This document shows, piece by piece, positions 23,701 to 33,675 of a DNA stretch of 64,000 nucleotides; position 1 is the first letter of the stretch; each line of letters begins with the position of its first letter. The position numbers and the translations under genes were made by a program. Below the pieces are notes generated by a model, which was not told the DNA's origin, searched no databases, and saw only the letters and a program-made list of their open reading frames with translations. Source of the DNA: Toxorhynchites rutilus septentrionalis (Eukaryota > Arthropoda > Insecta > Diptera > Culicidae); the NCBI RefSeq assembly GCF_029784135.1, contig NC_073746.1, positions 151,066,556 to 151,130,555 of the forward strand, read 5' to 3'.

Positions 23701-24844
23701 CCAATAGTTAATGTGTTAATATATGTTCTAATTTCCCATGCATTTGTGTAGATAGCAAGACATCAAAATTTACAAGAGAATTCCTGAAGAGTATATTCCC
23801 TATAACGTTCTGCTGATACAATCGTTTTCAAGTTCAGACAGCTGAGCAACTTCGAACCAAATTCTAGTCAATACTTCGGGCCCTTCATAATCGCAGTACA
23901 AACACATGCTGGAGACTCGCAACCAGTTTGAAGCATCTACTGAACAGATGAGTTCAAGAGAATGCAAGTTGAACTATCCCCAGCTTCGTTGGAAATTAAG
24001 ATCATCAGATAATATTTACTTATTCGTCTAGCCCTCAACATTTTGAGATCACTACGATAAGTTTTTTTTCCAATGAACCTTTAAAACTTCTTAAATCCGT
24101 GTGCTCTGACATAAAATAAGTTACAACAAAACGCATCTGACCGTTAGCCATCCCTAATTAATGTCTGATATTGCTGATGCGATAACGAAGAGTTTTATCT
24201 TCCATTCCCTCAAGGTCACAACAATTAACGGCGCCATGGTCGTACCAGACAAAAAGGACATCAGCATTCCCCAAGGCATTGCGCATGCCGTAGACCGAGT
24301 TATGTTCCCCCTTCCAGTCGGTGACATCCTGCAGACCCTACAGTCAGACAGAGAGCGACGATTCACTCACTTCCTGCGGGCACTATACGCATCGGGAATG
24401 TCCGATACTCTGCAGAACAAAGGTAGGGCGATCTTGACCCGCTGGGATCAGCCATCTCATCTTCATTTTTCCAGGTATTAAAACGTACACAGTATTCGCA
24501 CCGACCGATGCTGCCTTTGACAAATACTCGACGGACGAACTCAACAACCTAGTCACCGACAAGGACCAGGCGGAAGAACTGGTCAAGAAGCATGTTGTAC
24601 CAGGAACGCTGTTCACCGCTGGCATGCGGTTCTACCAAGTGAAGGATGCAATGGCCGATGGTAAAACAATTACTCTTCAGAAGAACGGAGGTGAGTACGC
24701 GCACTCAAATTACAAAGATCATTTGTTGATGCGATGATTTCCCTCTCGCTCACAGGTAAAATCAAAATTAACGATGGATATCTACAAACATCCAACATCC
24801 CGACGACAAATGGAGTGATACATGCCGTGGATGCGTTGCTTTAA
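14744..24844 (+). CDS. Fasciclin (FAS1) domain extracellular protein, 3' five exons (5' partial)
   Basis: Exons are 14744-17677, 17748-17885, 24215-24422, 24475-24690 and 24756-24844 (TAA). They join in phases 0, 0, 1 and 1, all with GT..AG introns, giving 1194 residues without the start. The first listed exon opens at a CAG acceptor in phase 0; no start codon or signal peptide is seen, so upstream exons are missing. Residues 1-410 are Gln/Pro/Asn-rich with a CAA-encoded poly-Q (about 15575) and a charged coiled coil (15800-16010). A conserved-looking acidic block follows (FEDIAKSGILPPGADFEL), then a Ser/Thr/Pro mucin-like stretch. Two FAS1 domains end the protein. The first (about 909-1056) has H1 box TIFVPTDKAF and H2 region INGAMVVPDKKDISIPQGIAH. 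The second (about 1058-1194) has TVFAPTDAAF and TNGVIHAVDALL. FAS1 proteins act in cell adhesion and extracellular matrix. Retention of intron 2 would add only VEEVKPMKK before a stop. Family is certain, orthologue unknown. Confidence 0.9.
17950..18136. mobile_element. 187-bp GC-rich MITE in the FAS1 intron
   Basis: Terminal inverted repeats of about 40 bp start GGCTGATGTCACATTAGG and are nearly perfect. The arms contain the CG-rich GATTCGCCGCCGCGGATTCC, unlike the AT-rich surroundings. It begins only 64 bp after the exon-2 donor. Confidence 0.85.
18310..18790 (+). pseudogene. Mariner transposase remnant
   Basis: Fragments include SGRLNTASDDNR (post-HTH linker) and FEPIPHPPYSPDLA (the HPPYSPDLA motif before the last catalytic Asp). 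They lie only about 100 bp apart, so most of the catalytic domain is deleted. No terminal repeats were found. Confidence 0.65.
18791..19984. other. FAS1 intron sequence, no gene recognised
   Basis: Short frames only. AT-rich, with A/T homopolymers near 19840. Confidence 0.4.
19985..20022 (+). mobile_element. Helitron 3' terminus (remnant)
   Basis: GAACGACGTTTGCCGCGTCA followed by GCTAG and T matches the known insect Helitron 3' end, with a short hairpin and a CTRR-type terminus. I could not locate the 5' TC end upstream. Confidence 0.55.
20023..21807. other. FAS1 intron sequence, no gene recognised
   Basis: A 67-codon minus-strand frame (20186-20389) and a 66-codon plus-strand frame (21237-21437) show no domain I know. 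Confidence 0.4.
21808..22318 (+). mobile_element. Internally deleted mariner, 511 bp
   Basis: Terminal repeats CGAGGGCAGTCCGATAAGTA and its inverse TACTTATCGGACTGCCCTCG lie 511 bp apart, with TA after the right end. The interior keeps the C-terminal transposase coding part (LLPHPPYSPDLAPCDFF to KCIELKGDYVEK, stop at 22254), but the N-terminal two thirds are missing. It would depend on another copy to move. Confidence 0.85.
22319..24214. other. FAS1 intron, anonymous repeats
   Basis: A segment near 23140-23200 (TTTATGGAGACTTTAAATCT) resembles 50945-50975 (TTCACGGAGACTTTAAAACC), so part of this stretch is a dispersed repeat. No coding sequence was recognised. The region ends in a pyrimidine tract and CAAG acceptor at 24214. 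Confidence 0.45.
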
Positions 24845-25400
24845 GATCACCTCCATTATCCTGTCACCAACTAGTTTCTTCTCAAAAAAAAAAACACAAA
24901 CAAGTACCCAAAAACTTTCGAAATGTATCAACGAAAATCTTTGCACATACCCTCATCCCATATTGTTTGGAAACACTATTTATTAACCACGAATCAAATT
25001 CGAATCACCTTCTTAAACGAAGAAAAAAAACAACATTAAGCGTTGAGCGGGAATAAGCTGAGAACTGCTTTCGGGAGGATTCCCACGGCGGTCAGTTCCT
25101 CTCCCTTGGACAGTAGCAGCACGTACCGTTTTAGATTAGTTCAAACTAAGCAATTGTTAATCTTGTTGAACTTGTTAAACAACGTAAGGAATCATTAAAC
25201 ATCGTTAATTGTAAGTGACAATGTTAATTTATTGATAAGTGTAGCTTTTAGCCGCTAAGCAACCGTTAGGGCCAATCTTGTACATACTGTTCTCTAATGT
25301 CTAGAGGTAATAATACAAACAATACTTAGTGTAAAATAAGCCGTAGTAAATTCTAGTACCGATATATAAAGTGAATGTGTTTTCGAGTATGAACAAAGAA
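24845..25400 (+). other. Probable 3' UTR of the FAS1 gene
   Basis: Unique AT-rich sequence follows the stop codon. An ATTAAA at 25194 is a possible poly-A signal, and other A-rich stretches run to about 25320. The actual cleavage site is unknown. Confidence 0.45.
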
Positions 25401-25429
25401 CAATTCCCCAATGTTTTCAGTCTAGGAGT

Positions 25430-25870
25430 GGGCGATCTTTATAAAAAGATCGATCTTGACGAATCTATTTTATGAACAGCATAAAGATCGATTCACTGAT
25501 TAAATCGATACCAAAGAATCGATCTCTGCCGAATCGATCTTTGAATAATCAAAACCCTTTTGACGTAGAACTACGTTTTTCATCAAGGGTGCCCAATCAG
25601 AAAACATGTCACGTTTTTGTGAAATAAAGTTAACGTTGATAACTATTTTTGCCGCGAAAGGCTTTTGACGATTTACATACCAATCGAATCGGAAATTCCC
25701 TAAGATTTTTTTAATGCTATATATTACAATCCCCTGATGTGTAAACGGTTTTATTAGATGAAAACTAGGAGCATTTCCATTTTCCCATACATTTCCTGCT
25801 CATATGTGAGCTTCCCTACCCCTGCCGGGATTTCTGGCAGCACTGTCAAGCTACAATGTGTTATTAACTG
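25430..25870 (+). repeat. GACGTAGAACTACGT-type dispersed repeat, copy 1
   Basis: The block 25556-25830 (TTTTGACGTAGAACTACG, GTGAAATAAAGTTAACGTT, CGAATCGGAAATTCCCTAAG) is repeated in inverse orientation at 51030-51310. The preceding 25430-25550 is rich in GATCGAT-type short repeats. Confidence 0.75.
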
Positions 25871-26088
25871 CCCGTAAAATAAACAAACCTGATAGTGGTT
25901 TCAATACGCCCGCGATATTCTCGAAACTGGTTCCGATGACTTACGGAGTTCCCGCTGTTTAACTGTACGCGTTATCCGGTCCGTGTGTGCTCTCGCTGGT
26001 TCAGATTACCCGACGTTGTGATCCGTGACATCAGCCTCATTGTATATTCGCCATTGCAAAGCATTGCGACACACACATCCAGAGAACT

Positions 26089-26898
26089 ATGTCGACTACC
26101 CGTACTCCTCCTTCCAGTCTCAAAACAAGCAAAGTAACGAAGCGACCACGGACAACCGATGAAAACACTGAAGCTGGTGAGGAATCTATGACTCTGGATG
26201 TCGCAGTGCGAATGATGATGAATCAGTTCACTGAGACGAAAACGTTGATCGACGAAATGCGCAACGAAAAAAACAACAGGATCAATGCTGTGAAAACTGA
26301 TCTGGAGGAAAAATTATCCACTGTTTCGAACGAAATTCATTCACTAAGAGCAGAGTGTGCTACGAAGATTCAAAACCATGACGCTGCGTTATCCGCGTTG
26401 GACGGAAAAATTGACGAAATAACAACAGCGATGAACAGTCTTGAGAACAGGAACGAATTAATCATCAGCGGGATTCTGTATCTAAACGGTGAGGATCTTC
26501 TGGCGCACTTTGAAGCGATGTGCAAGCAACTAGGAATGGACGAGCGAATGAAGTCAGCGGTTGACATTAGGCGTCTCAAAACAAGGACTGTGAAGGATGG
26601 TGAGCAGACTCTTGTGATGGTGCATTACGGAATCAGCGAGATGACTTCTATAGTGCCTATCTCCGGAAGCATAATCTACAGCTGAATCATCTTGGATTTG
26701 AGTCGACGCGACGTGTCTACGTGAACGAAAATCTAACGGTAGGAGCGCACATGCTGAAGTCGGAAGCCGTACGCCTGAAGAAAGCGGGCAAGCTCACTAC
26801 AGTTTATACCAAGCTAGGAGTTGTTTTCGTTAAGCATACTACTGCTGCATCGCCTATATCCATTCAATCTAAAGAACAACTGAATCAATTTGCGTAAT
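26089..26898 (+). pseudogene. Non-LTR retrotransposon ORF1 (gag-like), frameshifted
   Basis: The ATG at 26089 gives a 198-residue product. It has a basic N-terminus (KTSKVTKRPRTTDEN), a long coiled coil (about residues 45-125) and an RRM-like/C-terminal portion (GEDLLAHFEAMCKQLGMDER). After a frameshift near 26650 the last part continues (LNHLGFESTRRVYVNENLT to KEQLNQFA, stop 26896-26898). ORF1 proteins of this group bind element RNA and help reverse transcription. The frameshift makes this copy inactive. Confidence 0.75.
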
Positions 26899-27094
26899 TA
26901 TGTATCACATATCCACTCTCAGTGTTTGTAACATTATTGTATTTGTTGTGAAATTGTATCATTATGAATAAGATAAATTGTATTCGTGTATTATTGCAGC
27001 CCTCTGAAATTTGCTTCCCTTTGCACACCCTATGCTCTCGATGAATAGCCACACCTTGACGTACATTCCCGCCGCTGTGATGAACGCTTTTACC

Positions 27095-29360
27095 CGGAAA
27101 ACTAAATGTGTGCCACGGAAATGCCCAAAGTATATGTGCCAGGAAATCAGCCAAACTGGACGACGTAAAAAACCTGTTGCAAGATTCTAAAGTCAGCGTT
27201 GCTTGTTTCACAGAATCATGGTTGTCACCCACAGTTAGCAACCGCAATGTCACCATTCCTGGATACCAAACCATTCGCAACGACAGACTGTACTCTCGCG
27301 GAGGTGGTATTATATTCTATCTCAAGGATCATTTACGGTATACAAAGATTTTGAGACAGTTTTAGGAGTCGAATCTGATGATAAAACTGAGTGTTTGGCA
27401 CTTGAGCTGTGGCTTGGCTTGGAGAAACTGCTTATTGTGGGCGTTTACAATCCTCCAAGTAACGATTGTTCACGGTTTCTTGCCAATAAATTAAACGACT
27501 TCGCTACGCACTATGAAACCGTCTTGCTTGTTGGAGATTTCAATACAGATTTGAGTACTCGAAACACCCGAATTATAGATTTCAAAGCAGTACCTGAGAG
27601 TTTTGCGTTGACATCTGTTGGTGAGGAACCAACCTACTTTCACAACACGGGATGCTCTCAGCTGGATTTGTTCATTACCAGCTGCAATGGAAAGGTTCTG
27701 CGATTCAATCAAGTTAGTTTCCCTGCACTTTCGCAACACGACTTGATTTTTGGTGCTTTGGATTTCGACGATTCACCAATATCGAGGATCCAAAAGTACC
27801 GGGAATATGTGAATTTCGACGCGCTGACGTTGAGTTATGTTATCCAATCCGTACCCTGGGATGATTTGTACACGACCAATGACCCCGACGAGTTACTTAG
27901 CTTATTCAACGGTCATCTCAAATGTATACATGACCAGTGTATACCACTCCGTACACACAGCGGCCTTCAGCGGAATAACTCATGGCTTGTTTTTGATGTC
28001 AGAAAGTCAATACTCGAACGGGATCTTGCCTATAAAGATTGGTTAAATGCACCATTGAACTCGAAATATCAAGCGAAACAGCGATACAAAGCGTTGAGAA
28101 ATCGTAATAACGCTTTAATCAGGAGTACCAAAGCACGTTACTTGCGCCGCTACTTGAACGCAAGGTTACCAACCAAAGCTCTGTGGAAGCGCATCAATAA
28201 TATTGGTACTGGTAAGGAACAGTCAAAAAGTCAATTCAATTCGACCCGAACGAAATAAATCGAATGTTTCTAGCTAGCTACACGAATAGTGCACCTCATA
28301 GCAGACCCAACAATATTGCTCGAGCTTCTCCCCATAGTTTTTCGTTCCATCCAGTGCAAGATAGGGAAGTGGTAAATGCAGTGTGGGACATCAGGTCAAA
28401 CGCAACAGGTCTCGATGGATTGCCGATATGCTTTATCAAAATCGTTCTTCCTCTAGTTCTGCAACATATCACCTATATTTTCAAAAAAATCGTGGAAACT
28501 ACTGTCTTTCCTATATGCTGGAAACGAGCGAAGATAGTGCCCATTCGTAAAAAAACCTCATTTGAATACACTCACAAATCTTAGACCTATCAGTATCCTG
28601 TGTGCGCTATCGAAGGTTTTTGAAAAGCTTCTGATACAACAAATGTCAGCATTCATTTCTGCCATCTACTATCCGAATGTCAAGCTGGCTTTCGCAGAGG
28701 CCACAGCATCAAGACGGCGACGTTACGTGTATACGACGATTTAGCGGCCACAATAGACAAGAAGGGAACAGCCATACTGCTATTGCTAGACTTCTCTAAA
28801 GCGTTCGATACCATCTCTCATTGCAAGCTATGCACAAAACTCCGTACAAAATTCAATTTCTCACCCGGAGCAGTAAACCTCGTCAACTCTTATCTACTGG
28901 AAAGGACACAGACAGTTTTTTGTGGTGAACAGTGCTCTGAGGTTGGTTATGTTACATCTGGCGTACCACAAGGGTCGGTGATTGGTTCCTTGTTGTTTTG
29001 CTGCTATATCAATGATCTCCCGACAATGCTAAAATTGTGCTCAATTCAAATCTATGCAGACGACGTTCAACTATACATTAGACGCGTTGGTCCATGTGCA
29101 CGAGAGCTAGTAAGAATGGCGAACGATGATCTTGCACGAGTTGCTGAATGGTCCGATCGCAATGATCTTCATGTAAACCAATCGAAAAGTAAAGCACTAA
29201 ATATTTGTCAAAAGAAACCGACGTAACATGGTTCGAGTTGATTCACTGCCTGACATCATCATGAAGGGACAAACTATTGAATGGGTTGATAGAGCTGTAA
29301 ATCTCGGTTTCGTGTTTCAAGCTGACTTGGAGTGGGATGGACTCTGTGTGAGGCAAGACG
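27095..29360 (+). pseudogene. Non-LTR retrotransposon ORF2: endonuclease and reverse transcriptase, broken
   Basis: An APE-type endonuclease begins near 27095 (CHGNAQSIC, FTESWL with the catalytic Glu, LLVGDFNTDL, SQLDLFIT, ALSQHDLIFG). It is frameshifted near 27365. The RT begins near 28360 (NATGLDGLP, LRPISILCALSKVFEKLL, LLLLDFSKAFDT, GVPQGSVIGSLLF, and the catalytic IYADDVQLYI). Breaks occur at about 28258, 28560, 28690 and 29225. The protein stops aligning near 29360, so the 3' end is lost; no poly-A tail or RNase H is seen. The order ORF1, EN, RT and the motif style fit the Jockey/I group. Such enzymes nick the target and copy the RNA in place. Confidence 0.85.
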
Positions 29361-29639
29361 TGCCGTCTCATATATCACCCTACATTATATGCCGCCTCGA
29401 ACTCAATCAACTAGCACAACCGCAGCTCCCGTCAGATAGAGTGAAACAGCCAAAGAGGTGAGACGTGTATTCGTGTTGCGGGCGCATTGGGTGAGGCAAA
29501 CTTTCAGTATCGTTCTAGATACGAAGCAATGCACATCTCTTGTTCTTCCTTGTTTTGCATCATCACATGTTCTGTCGCAATGCAACAATCGCCTAATTTT
29601 TAATTTTTTTTTTTTTTTGCTATGAAGAGCAAATTATGC

Positions 29640-29832
29640 AGCAGCGATGATATAAACAAGGAGGGGAGAGAGCGAAAGGGAAATATTTGCGCTAGGGTAT
29701 AAATAATGGATTTCTGCTGAGGCAAATATTCAGACTTTTTCTTTATTCGAAGCAGTTAACATCGCTTGTTTTCCGTGGCGCACAACCTTAACGCTTGCAG
29801 GCGTTAAGGTTGTGCGCCAGATAATTATAATA
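29640..29832 (+). promoter_or_regulatory. Dispersed TATA-containing repeat with 19-bp hairpin
   Basis: GGGTATAAATAATGGAT and GCTGAGGCAAA at 29695-29725 closely resemble the minus-strand 50885-50930 (GAGTATAAACAGTGGAT, GCTGAGGCAAA). This is a promoter-like module seen twice. A perfect inverted repeat (29776-29794 and 29801-29819, 6-nt loop) follows just before the mariner insertion. Confidence 0.6.
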
Positions 29833-31122
29833 TTAGGCTGTCAAAAAAGTCCTGCGGTATTTCCGCGAGGTGTCGTTGTAAGCGCGTAGTTCTAGTTGTA
29901 TTCATTGTATCGAGTCATACTAGAGCTTGTTGGAAAGGTATTTTTGCGCACTATAATATAGTCCTTGACAGTGTTTTGTTTGGTTAAGTCGTTCGTAAGT
30001 TATAGTGTCGCAAATATGGAGCAAAATAAAGAGGAAATCCGCAATATTTTACAGTACTACTATGACAAAGGCAAAAATGCATCTCAAGCTGCCAATAAAA
30101 TTTGTGCAGTTTATGGACCCGATACAGTTTGCATTTCCACCGCACAACGATGGTTTCAACGTTTTCGTTCTGGTGTAGAGGTCGTCGAAGATGCGCCACG
30201 CTCCGGAAGGCCTGTCGTCGAAAATTGCGACAAAATTGCTGAATTAGCCGAGAAAGACCGGCATAGTAGCAGCCGTAACATCGGCCAAGAGCTGGGGATA
30301 AGTCATCAAACCGTTATTATCTATTTAAAGAAGCTTGGATTCACAAAGAAGCTCGATGTATGGGTGCCACACACGTTGACGCAAAAAAACATCTTTGACC
30401 GTATCGACGCATGTGAATCGCTGCTGAATCGCAACAAAATCGACTCGTTTCTGAAGCGAATGGTGACTGGCGATGAAAAGTGGGTCACTTACGACAACGT
30501 CAACGAAGCGCAAACGGTCGTGGTCGAAGCCCGCTGAAGCGGCTCAGACGGTGGCCAAGCCCTCATTAACGGCCAGGAAGGTTCTGCTGTGTGTTTGGTG
30601 GGATTGTCAAGGAATAATCTATTATGAACTGCTTCCCTATGGCCAAACGCTCAATTCGGACCTGTACTGCCAACAACTGGACCGCTTGAAGGTAGCACTC
30701 ATGAAAAAGAGGCCATCTTTGATAAACAGAGGCCGCATTGTCTTACATCAGGACAACGCCAGGCCACACACTACTTTGGTAACGCGCCAGAAGCTCCAGG
30801 AGCTCGGATGGGAAGTTCTTTTGCATCCGCCGTATAGTCCGGACCTTGCACCAAGTGACTACCACCTGTTTTTGTCCATGGCGAACGAGCTAGGTAGTCA
30901 GAAGTTAGCCACAAAAGAGGCCTGTGAAAATTGGCTATCCGAGTTTTTTGCCAATAAGGAAGCGAGCTTCTATAACAAGGGTATTATGAAGTTGGCATCT
31001 CGTTGGGAACAAGTCATCGAACAAAACGGCGCATATTTGACTTAAAACAGATGATTGTAACTAATTTTATGAACAAATGAAAATTCAAAAAAAATACCGC
31101 AGGACTTTTTTGCCAGCCTAAT
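29833..31122 (+). mobile_element. Full-length mariner (DD34D), 1290 bp
   Basis: Terminal repeats TTAGGCTG.CAAAAAAGTCC, about 30 bp, are matched at both ends, with TA target duplications at 29831-29832 and 31123-31124. The length is exactly that of canonical mariner elements. The transposase is described separately. The termini look young, with one mismatch in about 30 bp. Confidence 0.95.
29965..31045 (+). pseudogene. Mariner transposase (DD34D) with one frameshift
   Basis: The likely start is ATG 30016 (MEQNKEEIRNILQYYYDKGK). The first open frame begins at 29965. The N-terminal HTH pair (YYDKGKNASQAANKICAVYG and AEKDRHSSSRNIGQELGIS) is followed by the first catalytic Asp in MVTGDEKWVTYD. 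A small insertion at about 30497 shifts the frame. The rest is open from 30473 to the stop at 31043, with LHQDNARPH, HPPYSPDLAPSDYH (34 residues between the last two Asp) and a C-terminal WEQVIEQNGAYLT. Apart from the one lesion it appears complete at about 345 residues, so the insertion is probably recent. Mariner transposase cuts at TA with no host factors. Confidence 0.9.
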
Positions 31123-31129
31123 ATATCAA

Positions 31130-32280
31130 GCTACACCATAGTGAATGTCGTGCTGTAATGTTGTGAGGTATTTGGGTTCGCGTGCCAATCGCAAAACTGC
31201 CTTCAACAAGGATGGCATTTACGCTTTATCATAATGAAGCAATGTAACTCTGTTCAAAATTATTGAGATTAACAGACAGAATTTATTTCGTTTATTTAGT
31301 CACCAAGAAAGTAAATGTCGTTCTAGAATTTTGTATGTGATTGAGTTTCGCTTGTCAGTAGCAAAATTTTCTCCACCAAGAATAAAAGCTGCGCTTATCT
31401 CGAGCGTGAGAAAGTAGTGCATCTTTTTTTGAGGCCAGTAATATTAACAGAAGCGTTTCCTTCGAGAATAGCGCAAAATGATGAGAAGTGTTTAAATTCT
31501 TAGTCATTTCTAGCCAAGATGTATGGCTCTGTATACATGCTATGTTGAACGCTCGTTTGGTGTTGGTTGGTATTCGTTGTACGAACGTTGTCTAGAGGTG
31601 CGATTCCACTGAGACAATACTAAAAACATGTAGATAATATTTCATACTGGCAAGTATTGCCATTGTTGTTATTCCCATTCGGTGCCAAAAATATTGATGT
31701 AGCTATGAGATGTCGAATAATGATGTACCAGCAAACAAGTATAAAATCGCCTGTAGCCGAGTGTATGTCAATTGCGAAAAAGGCCACCGTAATAGCTTTC
31801 GAGGTAAATTTTCAAATTTTCAATCAAAGTGCGACCTGCGATCAGCTCGTGTGTTGGTCTACGAGGGCAAGAATGAATCATCAATCAATTATCATCAACT
31901 AATTCTACGATAAAAAACCATTTCATGGAAATTATTTCAGTTATTTCTAAAATTTCGCAGCATTCTAAATAACATCCGAAGTTACTAACAAGCACCTCGA
32001 ACAAAAAAACAGCGTAGTTTTACGTCAATAATGCGGTCGTGTCTTGGACATAACCTCCTATAGTTTCTTGATATATTCTTATTAAAATTTCCTACAAACT
32101 TAACAAAGTTTTATGTGTAGTGGTGTCGTGTCGGACTTACCGAAATAAAGATATAAACTTTTAAAAAACATGAAATTTCAATACTTTGTGAAATCATATT
32201 GTTTAAGTAACATCTAACATGAAAAATAAAATCCGCATGCGACTCTACATGAAACACTATATACGTATAATATTTCATAC
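31130..32280. other. Anonymous repeats around the mariner; possible histone H4 trace
   Basis: A diverged direct repeat (AATGTCGT.CT...GTAG) occurs near 31145 and 31315. At 31780-31890 the plus strand reads KGHRNSFRG...KCDLRSARVLVYEG, distantly like the H4 HRKVLRD..KPAIRRLARR..LIYE order. This is too weak to call. At 32004-32068 there is an inverted copy of the GACGTA motif repeat. Confidence 0.3.
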
Positions 32281-32282
32281 TA

Positions 32283-33518
32283 AAGGGTGTGTCACATCAA
32301 ATTGCATCACGGAAAAAACGCTGTAGAAATTTAATTTTTAGGAATTATATCTTCAGCTTTCGTCTATAATCAGATAAGACTGTATAAATCAGGTTGGCCA
32401 TGCTTCACTGTCAATTTTTCGTAAATTTGTAAAAATGTCGTCGAACGAAAAAGAGCGTCGTGAATTAATCCTGTGCACTCATTTCGAGAATCCGGAGTTG
32501 TCACATCGGAACATCGGTAAGATGCTGGGAATCGTCCAATCCATGGTCAGCAGAGTACTAAAACGATACTTCGAGAACCTAACCATTTACCGGAAGGTGA
32601 AGAACGGCAAAAATGGATGCTCCGTCAGTGAAAAAGATCACAAGCGCGTAGTTAAGCAGTTTAGACGTGATCCGAGAAGTTCGGTCCGAGATGTCGCCAA
32701 TAAGCTGAATTTGTCAAGTTCATTCGTCCAGCGGACCAAGCAGCGGGAGGGTCTGCGTACATACAAGGTTCAGAAGGCTTCTAACCGCGACGAAAGGCAA
32801 AACATGGTGGAGAAGACGCGAGCCCGGAAGCTGTACACCGAAATGCTGACGAAGCCGCATTGCCTGGTAATGGACGACGAAACCTACGTCAAAGCGGACT
32901 TTCGTCAGCTGCCGGGCCTGTTGTTCTTCTCCGCAGAAGACAAATTCAGCGTTCCGGAGCGGAGCGGAAAGCGGAGCGCCCCCTTCGTGATGACCGGCAC
33001 GGTAAACGGGCAGGTTTACCTTAAGGAGTGCCTACAGAAGCGCTTACTACCACTATTGAAGCAGTACGAGGGACCGACCATCTTCTGGCCGGATCTCGCT
33101 TCGTGCCACTATTCAAAGGACGTGTTGGAGTGGTACGAAACCAACGGGGTCACCTTCGTGCCAAAGGAAATGAACCCGCCCAACGCGCCGGAGCTTCGCC
33201 CAATAGAGAAATATTGGGCGATTATGAAGCAGGCCCTCCGGAAGAACCCAAAAGTTGTCAAATCGGAGGCGGACTTCAAGAGAAAATGGATTACTGTTCA
33301 AAAAAAAACTACAACCTGACGTTGTACAGAACCTTATGGACGGGGTAAAGAGGAAGGTGCGAGCATACGGGCTTGGGCTCGAAGTATGAATAAAAAGAAA
33401 ATGCCAAAAGTTGTTTAATAGTTTTTATTTTACTGTCTAAAATTTTCAAAAGGATCGGTCTACTGGGCGAATTTCTACAGCGTTTTTTCCGTGATGCAAT
33501 TTGATGTGACACACCCTT
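32283..33518 (+). mobile_element. DD37E mariner-type element, 1236 bp
   Basis: Terminal repeats AAGGGTGTGTCACATCAAAT of about 40 bp match perfectly at both ends and are flanked by TA (32281-32282, 33519-33520). A second copy of the family starts at 63102. Confidence 0.95.
32435..33319 (+). CDS. DD37E transposase, internally deleted (294 aa)
   Basis: The ORF is open from ATG 32435 (MSSNEKERRELILCTHFENP) to TGA at 33319. An N-terminal HTH (LSHRNIGKMLGIVQSMVSRV) and second HTH (SSVRDVANKLNLSSSFVQRT) precede the catalytic core. The core has CLVMDDETYVKAD, FWPDLASCHYSK and ELRPIEKYWAIMKQ, with exactly 37 residues between the second Asp and the Glu. Compared with the copy at 63 kb, about 20 residues are missing after DKFSVPE (the Q/K-rich MVWQAICSCG segment). 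The deletion is in frame, so the ORF persists but the protein is probably inactive. Confidence 0.9.
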   Translation: MSSNEKERRELILCTHFENPELSHRNIGKMLGIVQSMVSRVLKRYFENLTIYRKVKNGKNGCSVSEKDHKRVVKQFRRDPRSSVRDVANKLNLSSSFVQRTKQREGLRTYKVQKASNRDERQNMVEKTRARKLYTEMLTKPHCLVMDDETYVKADFRQLPGLLFFSAEDKFSVPERSGKRSAPFVMTGTVNGQVYLKECLQKRLLPLLKQYEGPTIFWPDLASCHYSKDVLEWYETNGVTFVPKEMNPPNAPELRPIEKYWAIMKQALRKNPKVVKSEADFKRKWITVQKKTTT

Positions 33519-33675
33519 TAATTAAAGGTACTTAAACTACACAGCTTAAAACATTGATTTCGATTTACTCAAAATCATAATTATGTTACTTAGTTCGGTC
33601 TGACTGAACACCGACCATATATTCTATTTTATTCTACATTCTACGCTCTAATTATTTTGTTCTACCGTTTTGTCT
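33519..33675. other. Short AT-rich spacer
   Basis: No feature was recognised between the DD37E element and the tandem array. Confidence 0.4.

Larger units (their letters stand above)
25870..29360 (+). mobile_element. Non-LTR retrotransposon, about 3.5 kb, 3'-truncated
   Basis: It comprises a putative 5' UTR (about 25870-26088, GC-richer than its surroundings), ORF1 and ORF2. It is oriented plus. The element seems to have inserted next to the repeat at 25556-25830. The exact 5' boundary is uncertain. Confidence 0.7.
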
